In this document: positions 40,053-48,169 of the stretch, piece by piece
Numbering within the stretch: the stretch's first letter is position 1
Layout of the letters: the number at the start of each line of letters is the position of its first letter
From: Enterobacter chuandaensis
GTDB lineage: Bacteria > Pseudomonadota > Gammaproteobacteria > Enterobacterales > Enterobacteriaceae
Direction of reading: 5' to 3'
Assembly (NCBI RefSeq): GCF_003594915.1
Contig: NZ_QZCS01000001.1
Coordinates: 372,001 to 436,000 of the forward strand
Length of the DNA stretch: 64,000 bases
Program-made: the position numbers and the translations under genes
Notes under the pieces: model-generated
Seen by the model: only the letters and a program-made list of their open reading frames with translations
The model's database searches: none
Told to the model about the DNA's origin: nothing

Positions 40053-40835
40053 TCAGGCGCCAAGGTTGGCCGGCAGCGGAGCCTTCAGCCACTGCTCGGA
40101 CAGGCCGTTCAGCGTGCCGTCCTTAATGCCCTGCTCAATCAGCGCGTCCACTTTTGCCTTCAGGGCCGGTTCGTTTTTCTTCAGACCAATAAAGCACGGC
40201 GAGTCTTTCAGCATAAAGCTCGGCACCGGGGCTTTAGCCGCGTTCTGCCGCGAAATGGCCGCCACCACGAGGTTGCCGGTTGCCACGTACTGCACCTGTC
40301 CCGACAGGTAGGCGGAGAGCGTGGTGTTGTTATCTTCGTAGCGCTTCACGTTGGCGTCTTTCGGCGCCAGGCCGGTCAGCACCATGTCCTCCACCGCCCC
40401 GCGCGTCACGCCGATGGTTTTTCCGCTCAGCGCGGCGGCGTCTTTCAGCTCGGCGCCTTTCGGACCAAACACGCCGAGGAAGAACGGCGCGTAGGCGCGG
40501 CTGAAGTCGATCACCTTCTCGCGCTCCGGGTTTTTACCGAGGCTTGAAATGACCAGATCCACCTTATCGGTTTGCAGGTACGGCACGCGGTTGGCGCTGG
40601 TCACCGGCACCAGCTGAAGCTTGAGCTTCATCTGTTTGGCCAGATAGCGCGCCATATCGATGTCGTAGCCCTGCGGCTGCAGATCGGTCCCCACCGAGCC
40701 AAACGGCGGGAAGTCCTGCGGCACGGCAATGCGGATAGTGCCGCGCTTCTCGATATCCTGGAGCTGGTCAGCCTTTGCCGGCAGATGTGTGAAGAGGCAG
40801 GCGGCCCCGGCCAGTGCAATCAACAATTTTTTCAT
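40053..40835 (-). CDS. hpxF: ABC transporter substrate-binding protein (HpxF)
   Basis: 260 residues from the ATG at 40835, signal peptide about 1-22 (ending AKA). Family-3 solute-binding protein (RGTIRIAVPQDFPPFGS; GYDIDMARYLAKQM; DLVISSLGKNPEREKVIDFS). It is the first gene of hpxFGHIJK and follows a sigma-54 promoter. The substrate is not known; ureides or related nitrogen compounds are an inference from context. Confidence 0.86.
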   Translation of the reverse strand: MKKLLIALAGAACLFTHLPAKADQLQDIEKRGTIRIAVPQDFPPFGSVGTDLQPQGYDIDMARYLAKQMKLKLQLVPVTSANRVPYLQTDKVDLVISSLGKNPEREKVIDFSRAYAPFFLGVFGPKGAELKDAAALSGKTIGVTRGAVEDMVLTGLAPKDANVKRYEDNNTTLSAYLSGQVQYVATGNLVVAAISRQNAAKAPVPSFMLKDSPCFIGLKKNEPALKAKVDALIEQGIKDGTLNGLSEQWLKAPLPANLGA

Positions 40836-40857
40836 GGTGCTTCCCCGTAACGTTAAC

Positions 40858-40873
40858 ATGAAACAAAAGATTC
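40858..40873. promoter_or_regulatory. Candidate HpxU operator before hpxF
   Basis: The 12-mer ATGAAACAAAAG here occurs again, inverted, in the hpxU/hpxW gap (41880-41891). It lies just downstream of the expected hpxF transcription start, a position that fits repression. Confidence 0.5.
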
Positions 40874-40887
40874 TTTGAATGTGATTT

Positions 40888-40903
40888 TGCAACTAATGTG
40901 CCA
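40888..40903 (-). promoter_or_regulatory. Sigma-54 promoter of hpxFGHIJK
   Basis: On the minus strand TGGCACATTAGTTGCA matches TGGCAC-N5-TTGCA exactly. The -12 GC is about 55 bases before the hpxF start. Nitrogen-limitation control through NtrC is expected. Confidence 0.88.
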
Positions 40904-41026
40904 GATAAGGCGAAGCGGGAAATATTGTTGTGAAGCCTGATAAAACGCGGGCGGGTCGAAAAAACGTGCGTTTCTCCGCCCCGTCAACTGCACCATTTCA
41001 ATGCAAAGCACCAGCCTGATGCCCCA

Positions 41027-41866
41027 TTATCGCTGTTCGAGTTCGTCCAGCTGCTGGTAGAGGGAGGCAATGTCGTGAATGCGCGGACGGCCTTTATCAA
41101 GAATTTCATGCAGGAAGGCGTTTGCCAGCAGGTTGATCAGGCTGTTGACCGAGGAATAGCTGTCGTAGGCGGAGACGCTGTCCAGCGGGGCGCAGAGCTG
41201 CCAGCTCGCCAGCGGAAACAGGCTGTGCGCCTGCGGCTCGCACATCAGCAGCACCGGAATACCGCTGCTCTGAAGCTGCTGCATCAGCGGGCGGATGATG
41301 CGCGGGCGGCGGCGAAAGGCCATCATCACCACCAGATCCTCCGGCGTTAAATCCACCAGCTCCTCGCTCAGGCTCTGCCCCGGCTGCGGCAGGACCAGCA
41401 CCTGACCGCGCGCCTGCAGCAGCTGCTGGCGCAGGTGCAGCGCCGCCGGATAGGCGTTACGCATGCCGATAATGACGATGCGCCGCGCCTTGACCATGCA
41501 GGCCATGGCGTCGGCAAACTGCTGCGCGTCGAGGGCATTGACCCACTGGGTCAGGTTCGCCATCTCCTGCTTGTAGTGGCGCGCCAGCAGCGTATTGCCC
41601 TGCACCGCGTCGCGATTATCGGTGAGCGGCATCCCGCTCTGGCGCAGGGTGCGCAGCTCGTCGCGCATGTCCTTATATTTCTCATAGCCCAGACGCTTAA
41701 ACAGACGGCTGACCGTGGCTTTCGACACCCCGCTCAGCTGCGCCAGCTCGGCGCTGTTGTAGCTGATAAGATCGTCAAAATGATCGAAAATAAAATCCGC
41801 CACCCGCTGCTCCTGTGGCGACAGCGACGGGTACTGTGCTTTCAGACGTTCATCCAGTTGTTCCAT
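41027..41866 (-). CDS. hpxU: RpiR/MurR-family regulator (HpxU-type)
   Basis: 279 residues. An N-terminal HTH_6 domain (FDDLISYNSAELAQLSGVSKATVSRLFKRLGYEKYKDMR, about 31-70) is joined to a SIS domain (about 120-260), which usually binds a phosphorylated or small ligand. It lies between hpxFGHIJK and the divergent hpxWXYZ, so it is the probable local regulator of oxalurate/ureide genes. The symbol is used by position and family, not by a search. Confidence 0.82.
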   Translation of the reverse strand: MEQLDERLKAQYPSLSPQEQRVADFIFDHFDDLISYNSAELAQLSGVSKATVSRLFKRLGYEKYKDMRDELRTLRQSGMPLTDNRDAVQGNTLLARHYKQEMANLTQWVNALDAQQFADAMACMVKARRIVIIGMRNAYPAALHLRQQLLQARGQVLVLPQPGQSLSEELVDLTPEDLVVMMAFRRRPRIIRPLMQQLQSSGIPVLLMCEPQAHSLFPLASWQLCAPLDSVSAYDSYSSVNSLINLLANAFLHEILDKGRPRIHDIASLYQQLDELEQR

Positions 41867-41875
41867 AGCGCCTCT

Positions 41876-41955
41876 GTAACTTTTGTTTCATCACATTCTA
41901 CCTTTTATTACAGCTATTCATTATACGTGCCAGTTTACTGAAACTTTTCTTTCAG
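41876..41955. promoter_or_regulatory. Candidate HpxU operators in the hpxU/hpxW gap
   Basis: GTAACTTTTGTTTC (41876-41889) and CTGAAACTTTTCTTTCAG (41938-41955) are inverted repeats of the GAAAC-N4-GTTTC kind. The first contains the 12-mer shared with the hpxF promoter; the second abuts the hpxW sigma-54 promoter. Confidence 0.5.
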
Positions 41956-41958
41956 AAC

Positions 41959-41974
41959 TGGAACAGCTTTTGCA
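41959..41974 (+). promoter_or_regulatory. Sigma-54 promoter of hpxWXYZ
   Basis: TGGAACAGCTTTTGCA differs from TGGCAC-N5-TTGCA at one position and keeps the GG and GC ten bases apart. It is 36 bases before the hpxW start. Confidence 0.8.
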
Positions 41975-42009
41975 GCACCTTGTGACTTTCAAAGTTACGA
42001 GGACTTCTC

Positions 42010-43593
42010 ATGCAAAGCAATGTCTCCACGCACGGCATGGCCGTTGCGCCCCACCATCTTGCCAGCCAGAGCGCGCTGGCAGTGCTGCGCGAAGGCGGCA
42101 CCGCGATAGAAGCGATGGTCGCGGCGGCGGCCACCGTCGCAGTGGTTTACCCGCACATGAACGGGCTGGGCGGCGATGGTTTCTGGCTTATCGTGCCGCC
42201 GGAAGGCGACCCCATCGCCATTGACGCCAGCGGCGCAGCGGGCTCGCGCGCAACGCTTGCCGCCTACGACGGGCTGGCGCATATCCCCCATCGCGGACCG
42301 CAGGCGGCGCTGACCGTCGCCGGCACGGTGAGCGGCTGGGACGAGGCGCTGAAGGTCTCCCGCGAGATGAGCGGCAAGTCGCTGCCGCTGGCCCGCCTGC
42401 TGGCTGACGCAATCGACTATGCGCAGAACGGCACGCCGGTCACGGCCTCACAGGCCCATGCCACGGCCAGCAAATTCGACGAACTGAAGGACGTGCCAGG
42501 CTTCGCGGAAACCTGGCTGGTGGACGGTAAGCCGCCGCAGGTAGGCAGCCTTTTTTACCAGCCCGCCATGGCCTCAACCCTGACGCGCCTGGCAGAGGAC
42601 GGTCTGGACAGCTTTTATCGCGGCCCGCTGGCGGACGTGCTGGCGCACGGCATGGAAACGCTGGGCCTGCCCGTGACGCTGGCTGACTTACACGCACACG
42701 CTGCCCGGCGCACCGTGCCGCTGAAGCTGCAGCATCAGCAGGGGGAGATTTTTAACCACGCCCCGCCGACGCAGGGGCTGGTCTCGCTGGCGATACTCGG
42801 CATCACCGACCGCCTGAATATGGCGGAGGCCGACGACGCGGACACCATTCACCGCATCGTTGAAGCCACCAAGCTGGCCTTTAGCCTGCGCGATGCCCAC
42901 ATCACCGACCCGCGCGAGCTGAAAACCGATATTCAGGGTCTGCTGGATCCCACCGCCCTGCAGGCGCTTGCCGACAGGGTTGACGACGGCCGCGCCGCAC
43001 CGTGGGGCACCGGAAAAGGCCCCGGCGATACGGTGTGGATGGGGGTAATGGATAACAGCGGACTCGCCGTGTCGTTTATCCAGAGTATTTATCACGAGTT
43101 CGGCAGCGGCGTGGTGCTGCCCGACACCGGCATCGTCTGGCAGAACCGGGGCGCATCATTCAGCCTCGACCCCGCTCATCTTCTGGCCCTCGCGCCGGGC
43201 AAACAGCCTTTCCATACCCTTAACCCGGCGGCGGCGCGTCTTAAGGACGGGCGAGTGATGGTCTACGGATCGATGGGCGGTGACGGACAGCCGCAAACTC
43301 AGGCCGCGCTCTTTACCCGCTACGTGGTTCAGGGCGTGCCGTTGCAGGAAAGCATTTCCCGCCCGCGCTGGCTGCTGGGGCGCACCTGGGGACAAACCTC
43401 GGACACCTTAAAACTGGAAGGACGCTTTAGCGCTGAGACGGTCGCTGAACTGCGGGCGAGGGGGCATGAGGTCGAATGCTTCCCGGACTTTAGCGAAGCG
43501 ATGGGCCACGCGGGGGCGATCGTTCGCCATCCCAACGGGCTGTTTGAAGGGGCGTTTGACCCGCGTAGCAACGGCGCGGCCGCCGGATTCTGA
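42010..43593 (+). CDS. hpxW: HpxW, oxamate amidohydrolase (gamma-glutamyltransferase fold)
   Basis: 527 residues, Ntn-hydrolase of the gamma-glutamyltransferase family. Self-cleavage would occur before Thr341 (GPGDTVWMGVMD), giving an alpha chain of about 340 and a beta chain of about 187 residues. Klebsiella HpxW is known to hydrolyse oxamate to oxalate and ammonia, the last step of the pathway. There is no signal peptide, unlike periplasmic GGT. It is the first gene of hpxWXYZ and follows a sigma-54 promoter. Confidence 0.92.
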   Translation: MQSNVSTHGMAVAPHHLASQSALAVLREGGTAIEAMVAAAATVAVVYPHMNGLGGDGFWLIVPPEGDPIAIDASGAAGSRATLAAYDGLAHIPHRGPQAALTVAGTVSGWDEALKVSREMSGKSLPLARLLADAIDYAQNGTPVTASQAHATASKFDELKDVPGFAETWLVDGKPPQVGSLFYQPAMASTLTRLAEDGLDSFYRGPLADVLAHGMETLGLPVTLADLHAHAARRTVPLKLQHQQGEIFNHAPPTQGLVSLAILGITDRLNMAEADDADTIHRIVEATKLAFSLRDAHITDPRELKTDIQGLLDPTALQALADRVDDGRAAPWGTGKGPGDTVWMGVMDNSGLAVSFIQSIYHEFGSGVVLPDTGIVWQNRGASFSLDPAHLLALAPGKQPFHTLNPAAARLKDGRVMVYGSMGGDGQPQTQAALFTRYVVQGVPLQESISRPRWLLGRTWGQTSDTLKLEGRFSAETVAELRARGHEVECFPDFSEAMGHAGAIVRHPNGLFEGAFDPRSNGAAAGF

Positions 43594-43603
43594 GGAGAGA
43601 ATA

Positions 43604-43792
43604 ATGAACAACGTACAACCCGACTGGCCAGCATACCTGGCGCAAATGGAGTCAGTGCTCGGCGTAGAGCTGGACGATGACCGTCGCGCCGAGCTGCAGT
43701 TACAGTTCAGCCGCATTGCTACCCTGGCCGCCCCACTGATGGCGCTGCCGCTCGACGACCGTCTGGAGATCGCAGGAGTGTATAAAGCATGA
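43604..43792 (+). CDS. hpxX: HpxX, small AtzG-like subunit
   Basis: 62 residues from the ATG at 43604 (SD GAGGAGAG). Sequence MNNVQPDWPAYLAQME then LQLQFSRIATLAAPLMALPL matches the DUF4089/AtzG-like small proteins. AtzG is known to form a stabilising complex with the amidase AtzE, so HpxX probably partners HpxY, whose start overlaps its stop (ATGA). Confidence 0.88.
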   Translation: MNNVQPDWPAYLAQMESVLGVELDDDRRAELQLQFSRIATLAAPLMALPLDDRLEIAGVYKA

Positions 43793-45186
43793 CGCTACAC
43801 GAGATGAGTATCAGCGACATTCAACAGGCGCTGAGCGCGGGCGAGCTGAGCGCCCATGAGATTGCCCGCCAGACGCTGGAGGCGATTGGACGCGTTAATC
43901 CGCAGATCAACGCCTGGACCACCGTGACGGAAGCACGCATGCTCGCCGAGGCCGAGAACATCGACACCCTGCGCCGCGAAAAGCGCCCCCTGCCACCGCT
44001 GGCGGGCGTGCCCTACGCGGTGAAAAACCTGTTCGACGTTGCCGGACATACCACCCTTGCGGGCGCAGAGCTGTTCAGCCAGCGCCCCGCCGCGGCTGCT
44101 GACAGCTTCGCGGTACGCCAGCTGCGCAGCGCGGGCGGGCTGCTGTCAGGCATGGTGAATATGGACGCCTACGCCTACGGCTTTACCACCGAGAACAGCC
44201 ACTACGGCGCGACGCGTAACCCGCACGACCTGACGCGCATTGCGGGCGGCTCCTCCGGCGGTTCAGCCGCCGCCGTGGCCGCCGGGCTGGTGCACTTTTC
44301 GCTTGGCACCGACACCAACGGGTCGGTTCGCGTTCCGGCCTCCCTGTGCGGCATCTATGGCCTGAAGCCCACCTTTGGCCGCCTGTCGCGATCCGGCAGC
44401 CATCCGTTTGTCGCGAGCCTGGATCATATCGGCCCCTTTGCCCGCAGGGTGTGCGACCTGGCGTCCGTATACGACGCGCTGCAGGGCCGGGACAGCAGCG
44501 ACGGTTTTCAGGCCGAGAGCTCGCGCGAGCAGACACGCCCCCTGCTCGATCGCGGCCTTGACGGCCTGCGCTGCGCGGTGCTTGGCGGCTACTTCACCAC
44601 CTGGTGCGACGCACAGGCCAGAGACGCCGTGGCGCGGGTGGCGAAGGCGCTCGACGTGCATGATGAGCTGCAGTTCCCGGATGCCGAGCTGGCGCGCTCG
44701 GCGGCTTTCATCATCAGCGCCTCCGAAGGGGGAAATCAGTATCTGCCCGCGCTTCGCCGCGAGCCTGAGCGTTTTGAGCCGCACTCTCGCGAGCGCCTGC
44801 TGGCCGGGGCGATGATCCCCTCCGCCTGGTATATTCAGGCCCAGCGGTTCCGCGCGCAGGCGCGGCAGGGGTTTCAGGCGCTGTTTGCCCAGGCCGACGT
44901 GCTGATCGCCCCCGCGACGCCGCGCAGCGCCACGCGGATCGGCGAGCAAACCATGGAGATTAACGGTCAGCCGCTCCCCATCCGCGCCAGCATGGGAATG
45001 CTGACCCAGCCGATTTCATTTTTAGGCCTGCCTGTGACCACCGTTCCGCTGCGTACCGCCCAGGGTGCGCCGATTGGCCTGCAGCTGATTGCCGCGCCGT
45101 TTAACGAGCAGGCCTGCCTGCGCGTCGCGCGCGTGCTGGAAGAGAGCGGCATCACCGATGCCCGTCCGGCGGAGGTTGCAGCATGA
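43789..45186 (+). CDS. hpxY: HpxY, AtzE-like amidase, probable oxalurate amidohydrolase
   Basis: 465 residues, amidase-signature family. The triad is Lys79 (VPYAVKN), Ser155 (GGSSGGS) and Ser179 (TDTNGSVR). It is related to AtzE, the 1-carboxybiuret hydrolase. In this pathway a step is needed from oxalurate to oxamate, and HpxY with HpxX is the natural candidate. It is coupled by overlaps with hpxX and hpxZ. Confidence 0.88.
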   Translation: MTLHEMSISDIQQALSAGELSAHEIARQTLEAIGRVNPQINAWTTVTEARMLAEAENIDTLRREKRPLPPLAGVPYAVKNLFDVAGHTTLAGAELFSQRPAAAADSFAVRQLRSAGGLLSGMVNMDAYAYGFTTENSHYGATRNPHDLTRIAGGSSGGSAAAVAAGLVHFSLGTDTNGSVRVPASLCGIYGLKPTFGRLSRSGSHPFVASLDHIGPFARRVCDLASVYDALQGRDSSDGFQAESSREQTRPLLDRGLDGLRCAVLGGYFTTWCDAQARDAVARVAKALDVHDELQFPDAELARSAAFIISASEGGNQYLPALRREPERFEPHSRERLLAGAMIPSAWYIQAQRFRAQARQGFQALFAQADVLIAPATPRSATRIGEQTMEINGQPLPIRASMGMLTQPISFLGLPVTTVPLRTAQGAPIGLQLIAAPFNEQACLRVARVLEESGITDARPAEVAA

Positions 45187-45569
45187 TAAATCATGATGAC
45201 ATTAACCTGCCGTGGGTGGTTGCCGGGGTGACCGCCGCGTTTTACCGCTATGAAGACGCGCTGGTGAGCAACAACGTTGCCGTCCTGGACGAGCTGTTCT
45301 GGCACGACAAAAACACGGTGCGTCTGGGGGCGGGTGAAAACCTGTACGGGATCGATGAAATCCGCGCCTTTCGCGCGGCGCGCCCGTCCGCCGGGTTACA
45401 TCGGACGTTGCGCCACACCGTCATCACCACCTTCGGGGAGGATTATGCCGTGTGCAGCACCGAGTTTACCCGGGAGAGCACAGAACGCATTGGCCGCCAG
45501 CAGCAGACGTGGGTGCGGTTTGCGTACGGGTGGCGTATCGTGGCGGCGCAGGTGAGTTTGATGTCGTAG
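45183..45569 (+). CDS. hpxZ: HpxZ, AtzH-like (DUF3225) protein
   Basis: 128 residues, SnoaL/NTF2-like fold of the DUF3225 family (FYRYEDALVSNNVAVLDELFWHDKNTVRLGAGENLYG). It resembles AtzH, which is part of the cyanurate AtzE-AtzG pathway. It is the last gene of hpxWXYZ, starting by ATGA overlap with hpxY, and takes part in oxalurate breakdown; its exact role is unknown. Confidence 0.86.
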   Translation: MINHDDINLPWVVAGVTAAFYRYEDALVSNNVAVLDELFWHDKNTVRLGAGENLYGIDEIRAFRAARPSAGLHRTLRHTVITTFGEDYAVCSTEFTRESTERIGRQQQTWVRFAYGWRIVAAQVSLMS

Positions 45570-45575
45570 TCGTAG

Positions 45576-45603
45576 GCCGGGTAAGGCGCAGCCGCCACCC
45601 GGC
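45576..45603. repeat. REP-type palindrome
   Basis: GCCGGGTAAGGCG-CAG-CCGCCACCCGGC between the convergent hpxZ and hpxB genes; the same family as the repeats at 27.3 and 55.2 kb. Confidence 0.8.
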
Positions 45604-45617
45604 TAAACACGGGACGC

Positions 45618-46550
45618 TTATTTCTGAAACGGATGCACCTCCCGCCAGTGGTCAGCAATCTGCTGGCGGGTACAGACCCACACCCGCTCATGCTGCTGCA
45701 CGTAATCCAGGAACCGCTGCAGCGCGCGGAAACGCCCCGGCCGACCCAGCAGGCGGCAGTGCATGCCGATGGACATCATTTTCGGCGCGCTTTCCCCCTC
45801 TTCGTACAGCACGTCAAAGCTGTCCTTCAGGTACGTATAAAACTGCTCGGCGGTGTTAAACCCCTGCGCGGTCGCGAAGCGCATGTCGTTCGCATCCAGC
45901 GTGTAGGGCACAATCAGGTGCGGTTTGCGGGTGCCGTCGCCGCAGGCCACTTCCGTCCAGAAGGGCAGATCGTCGCCGTAGTAGTCGCTGTCGTAGTCAA
46001 AGCCGCCGTGCTCCACCACCAGCTGGCGGGTATTGGGGCTGTCGCGCCCGGTGTACCAGCCCGTCGGCGGCTTGCCGAACAGATCGGTCAGCGCGTGCAC
46101 CGCCTTATGCAGGTGGTCGCGCTCCTGGCTGATGTCCATGTGCTGATAGTGGATCCAGCGCCAGCCGTGGCTGACCACGTCGTAATCCGCCGCCTTAATC
46201 GCCTCAACGATCTCCGGATGACGCGCCAGCGCCATCGCCACGCCAAAGACCGTCAGCGGCAGGCCGCGCTTTTGAAATTCACCGTGGATCCGCCAGAACC
46301 CGGCGCGGCTGCCGTATTCGTAGAGGGAGTCCATCGACATGTGTTTATCCGGGTAGCTGGCCGCGCCGATGATGTCCGACAGGAACTGCTCGGATCCGGC
46401 ATCGCCGTGCAGAACGTGGTTTTCCGCCCCTTCCTCATAATTGAGCACAAACTGCACGGCGATGCGCGCCTGATTCGGCCACCGCGCGTGCGGCGGGTTG
46501 CCCGCGTAGCCGCGCAGATCCCGCGGGTAATCCTGTTCAAAAAGCCCCAT
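45618..46550 (-). CDS. hpxB: HpxB, metal-independent allantoinase (PuuE type)
   Basis: 310 residues from the ATG at 46550, preceded by GGGGGG; a GTG at 46556 gives two more residues. It is a polysaccharide-deacetylase-fold enzyme of the PuuE group (RIAVQFVLNYEEGAENH; VSHGWRWIHYQ; GWYTGRDSPNTRQL). Klebsiella HpxB is known to have allantoinase activity. It belongs to hpxSAB, 15 bases after hpxA. Confidence 0.92.
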   Translation of the reverse strand: MGLFEQDYPRDLRGYAGNPPHARWPNQARIAVQFVLNYEEGAENHVLHGDAGSEQFLSDIIGAASYPDKHMSMDSLYEYGSRAGFWRIHGEFQKRGLPLTVFGVAMALARHPEIVEAIKAADYDVVSHGWRWIHYQHMDISQERDHLHKAVHALTDLFGKPPTGWYTGRDSPNTRQLVVEHGGFDYDSDYYGDDLPFWTEVACGDGTRKPHLIVPYTLDANDMRFATAQGFNTAEQFYTYLKDSFDVLYEEGESAPKMMSIGMHCRLLGRPGRFRALQRFLDYVQQHERVWVCTRQQIADHWREVHPFQK

Positions 46551-46565
46551 TGCCACCCCCCAAAA

Positions 46566-47309
46566 TTAAAATGAATTCAGTGCCTGAAAATGTCCGCTTA
46601 ACGCTTTTTTCTCCGGGAAGGCCAGATCCCCGTGCTTGCTGGTCGAGAGCCCCAGCGCCACCAGCGATTCCACCATCTTCACCGCCGCGCTGACGCCGTC
46701 AATGACCGGCACGCGCAGCTCGCGGGTCAGCTCCTGGGCCAGGGTCGCCATGCCGCCGCAGCCGAGCACGATAGCGCCGCAGCCGTCCTCTTTTAGCGCC
46801 TGTATACAGCCCGCGCGCAATTTTTCCTGCGCCAGACCGCTGCCGTCTTCCAGCGCCAGCACCGGGAGATCGATAGCGTGCAGCGCCGCGCACTTGTCCT
46901 GAAAGCCATACTGGTGCAGCAGATGGCGGGCAATAATCAGCGTGCGCGGCAGCGTGGTGACCACCGAAAAGCGCGTCGCCACCAGCGTCGCCATATGCAT
47001 GGCGGCTTCCGCAATGCCGACTACCGGCCCCTGCGCCAGCTCGCGCGCCGCCAGCAGGCCCGGATCGCCAAAGCAGGCGATAACGTGACCGTGCACGCCC
47101 TGCTCTCTGCCGAGCCTGACCTGTTCGAGAACCCCCACGGCGGCGATGGCTTCATCAAAGTGGCCCTCGATAGACGGCACGCCCGCGCCCGGGCAGACCG
47201 CGAGGATCTCCGTGCCCGGTGCCGCCACCGCGCGGGCCGCCGCGCCGATGGTTTCCGTCATCGCGAGGCTGGTATTGGGATTGATCACTTGTATACAGAC
47301 AGAGGACAT
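46566..47309 (-). CDS. hpxA: HpxA, allantoin racemase
   Basis: 247 residues, Asp/Glu/hydantoin racemase family with the two catalytic cysteines in VIACFGDPG and IVLGCGGMA. It should interconvert (R)- and (S)-allantoin so that both can be used by HpxB. The start codon overlaps the hpxS stop by one base (TAATG), so hpxS-A-B are translationally linked. Confidence 0.9.
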   Translation of the reverse strand: MSSVCIQVINPNTSLAMTETIGAAARAVAAPGTEILAVCPGAGVPSIEGHFDEAIAAVGVLEQVRLGREQGVHGHVIACFGDPGLLAARELAQGPVVGIAEAAMHMATLVATRFSVVTTLPRTLIIARHLLHQYGFQDKCAALHAIDLPVLALEDGSGLAQEKLRAGCIQALKEDGCGAIVLGCGGMATLAQELTRELRVPVIDGVSAAVKMVESLVALGLSTSKHGDLAFPEKKALSGHFQALNSF

Positions 47310-48025
47310 TACGACTCCTTGTGGCCGGCAAACAGCCGGGCAAAATCAGGCAGGCACTCGCCCGCCCGCTCGAAGCAGAGGCTGGCGACGATATGTTCAA
47401 AATGGTGCATTAAGGCATCGCTGAGCGGCTGGAGCGCCTTCTGGCGCAGCAGATCCACAAGCTGTTCGTGATCGTTGCAGCGGCAGCCCTGACGCCACGG
47501 CGCACCCCAGGTGGCAATCACCAGCGACGAGCGCTGGCTCAGGCCGGTCACCATCTCCGTCAGCACCTGGTTGCCGGAGATGGCCTGCAGCTGAATGTGG
47601 AAATTGGCGGAGTGGCGAATCGCCGCCGGGCCGTCGTACGCCTCGTGCGCCTGCTGCTCCTGGCGAATAATGGCCTCCAGCGCGGCAAGGTGCGGCGGCT
47701 GGCAGTGCGCCAGCACATCCGGCAGGTTAGCGACCTCCAGCAGGGCGCGGGTGCGGAAGATGTGCTGCGCCTCTTCCACCGTCGGGCTGGCAACGTGTGC
47801 ACCACGTTTGGGCGTCAGGGTGACCATTTGCACAGCGGCGAGTCGCTGCAGCACCTTACGGATGCCCGTGCGGCTCACGCCAAAGACCTCGGCCAGCGCC
47901 TCTTCCGGCAATTTGCTCCCCGGCAGCAGCTGATGTTCGACAATCGCGGTCATCAGCGCCTGAAAGATCGATTCGTCTTTGTCATGCAGATCTGGCGCGG
48001 TCTGCAGGGCGTTTACGATGTTCAT
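47309..48025 (-). CDS. hpxS: HpxS, GntR/FadR-family allantoin-responsive regulator
   Basis: 238 residues: N-terminal winged helix (SKLPEEALAEVFGVSRTGIRKVLQRLAAV, about 37-65) and a C-terminal FCD sensor domain with conserved histidines. Klebsiella HpxS is known as repressor without allantoin and activator with it, with NAC. Its promoter here has two GTATAC-type sites around an ATA-N9-TAT NAC site. It is the first gene of hpxSAB and is divergent from hpxC. Confidence 0.92.
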   Translation of the reverse strand: MNIVNALQTAPDLHDKDESIFQALMTAIVEHQLLPGSKLPEEALAEVFGVSRTGIRKVLQRLAAVQMVTLTPKRGAHVASPTVEEAQHIFRTRALLEVANLPDVLAHCQPPHLAALEAIIRQEQQAHEAYDGPAAIRHSANFHIQLQAISGNQVLTEMVTGLSQRSSLVIATWGAPWRQGCRCNDHEQLVDLLRQKALQPLSDALMHHFEHIVASLCFERAGECLPDFARLFAGHKES

Positions 48026-48059
48026 TTACCACTCCATCTTTTACCTTTCGTTATCGAAT

Positions 48060-48090
48060 CGTATACATAAAAATAAAATATTGCATACAA
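48060..48090 (-). promoter_or_regulatory. hpxS promoter with two HpxS sites and a NAC site
   Basis: GTATACA (48061-48067) and TGCATACAA (48082-48090) are tandem sites 22 bases apart. ATA-N9-TAT at 48067-48081, the NAC consensus, lies exactly between them. On the minus strand they cover TTGTAT (-35) and TGTATA (-10) with a 17-base spacer. This agrees with the described Klebsiella arrangement of sites S1 and S2 with NAC between them. Confidence 0.8.
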
Positions 48091-48169
48091 GATTTATTAT
48101 TTTGGCCTGAATCCTGCAACACCGTTTGTATTCCCACTCAACGGGTTTTCATACACAGGAGCAGGATTC

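Noticed and set aside
42010-43593. hpxW read as a periplasmic gamma-glutamyltransferase (Ggt)
   Set aside because: It has no signal peptide, and its place before hpxXYZ behind a sigma-54 promoter fits the cytoplasmic oxamate hydrolase.
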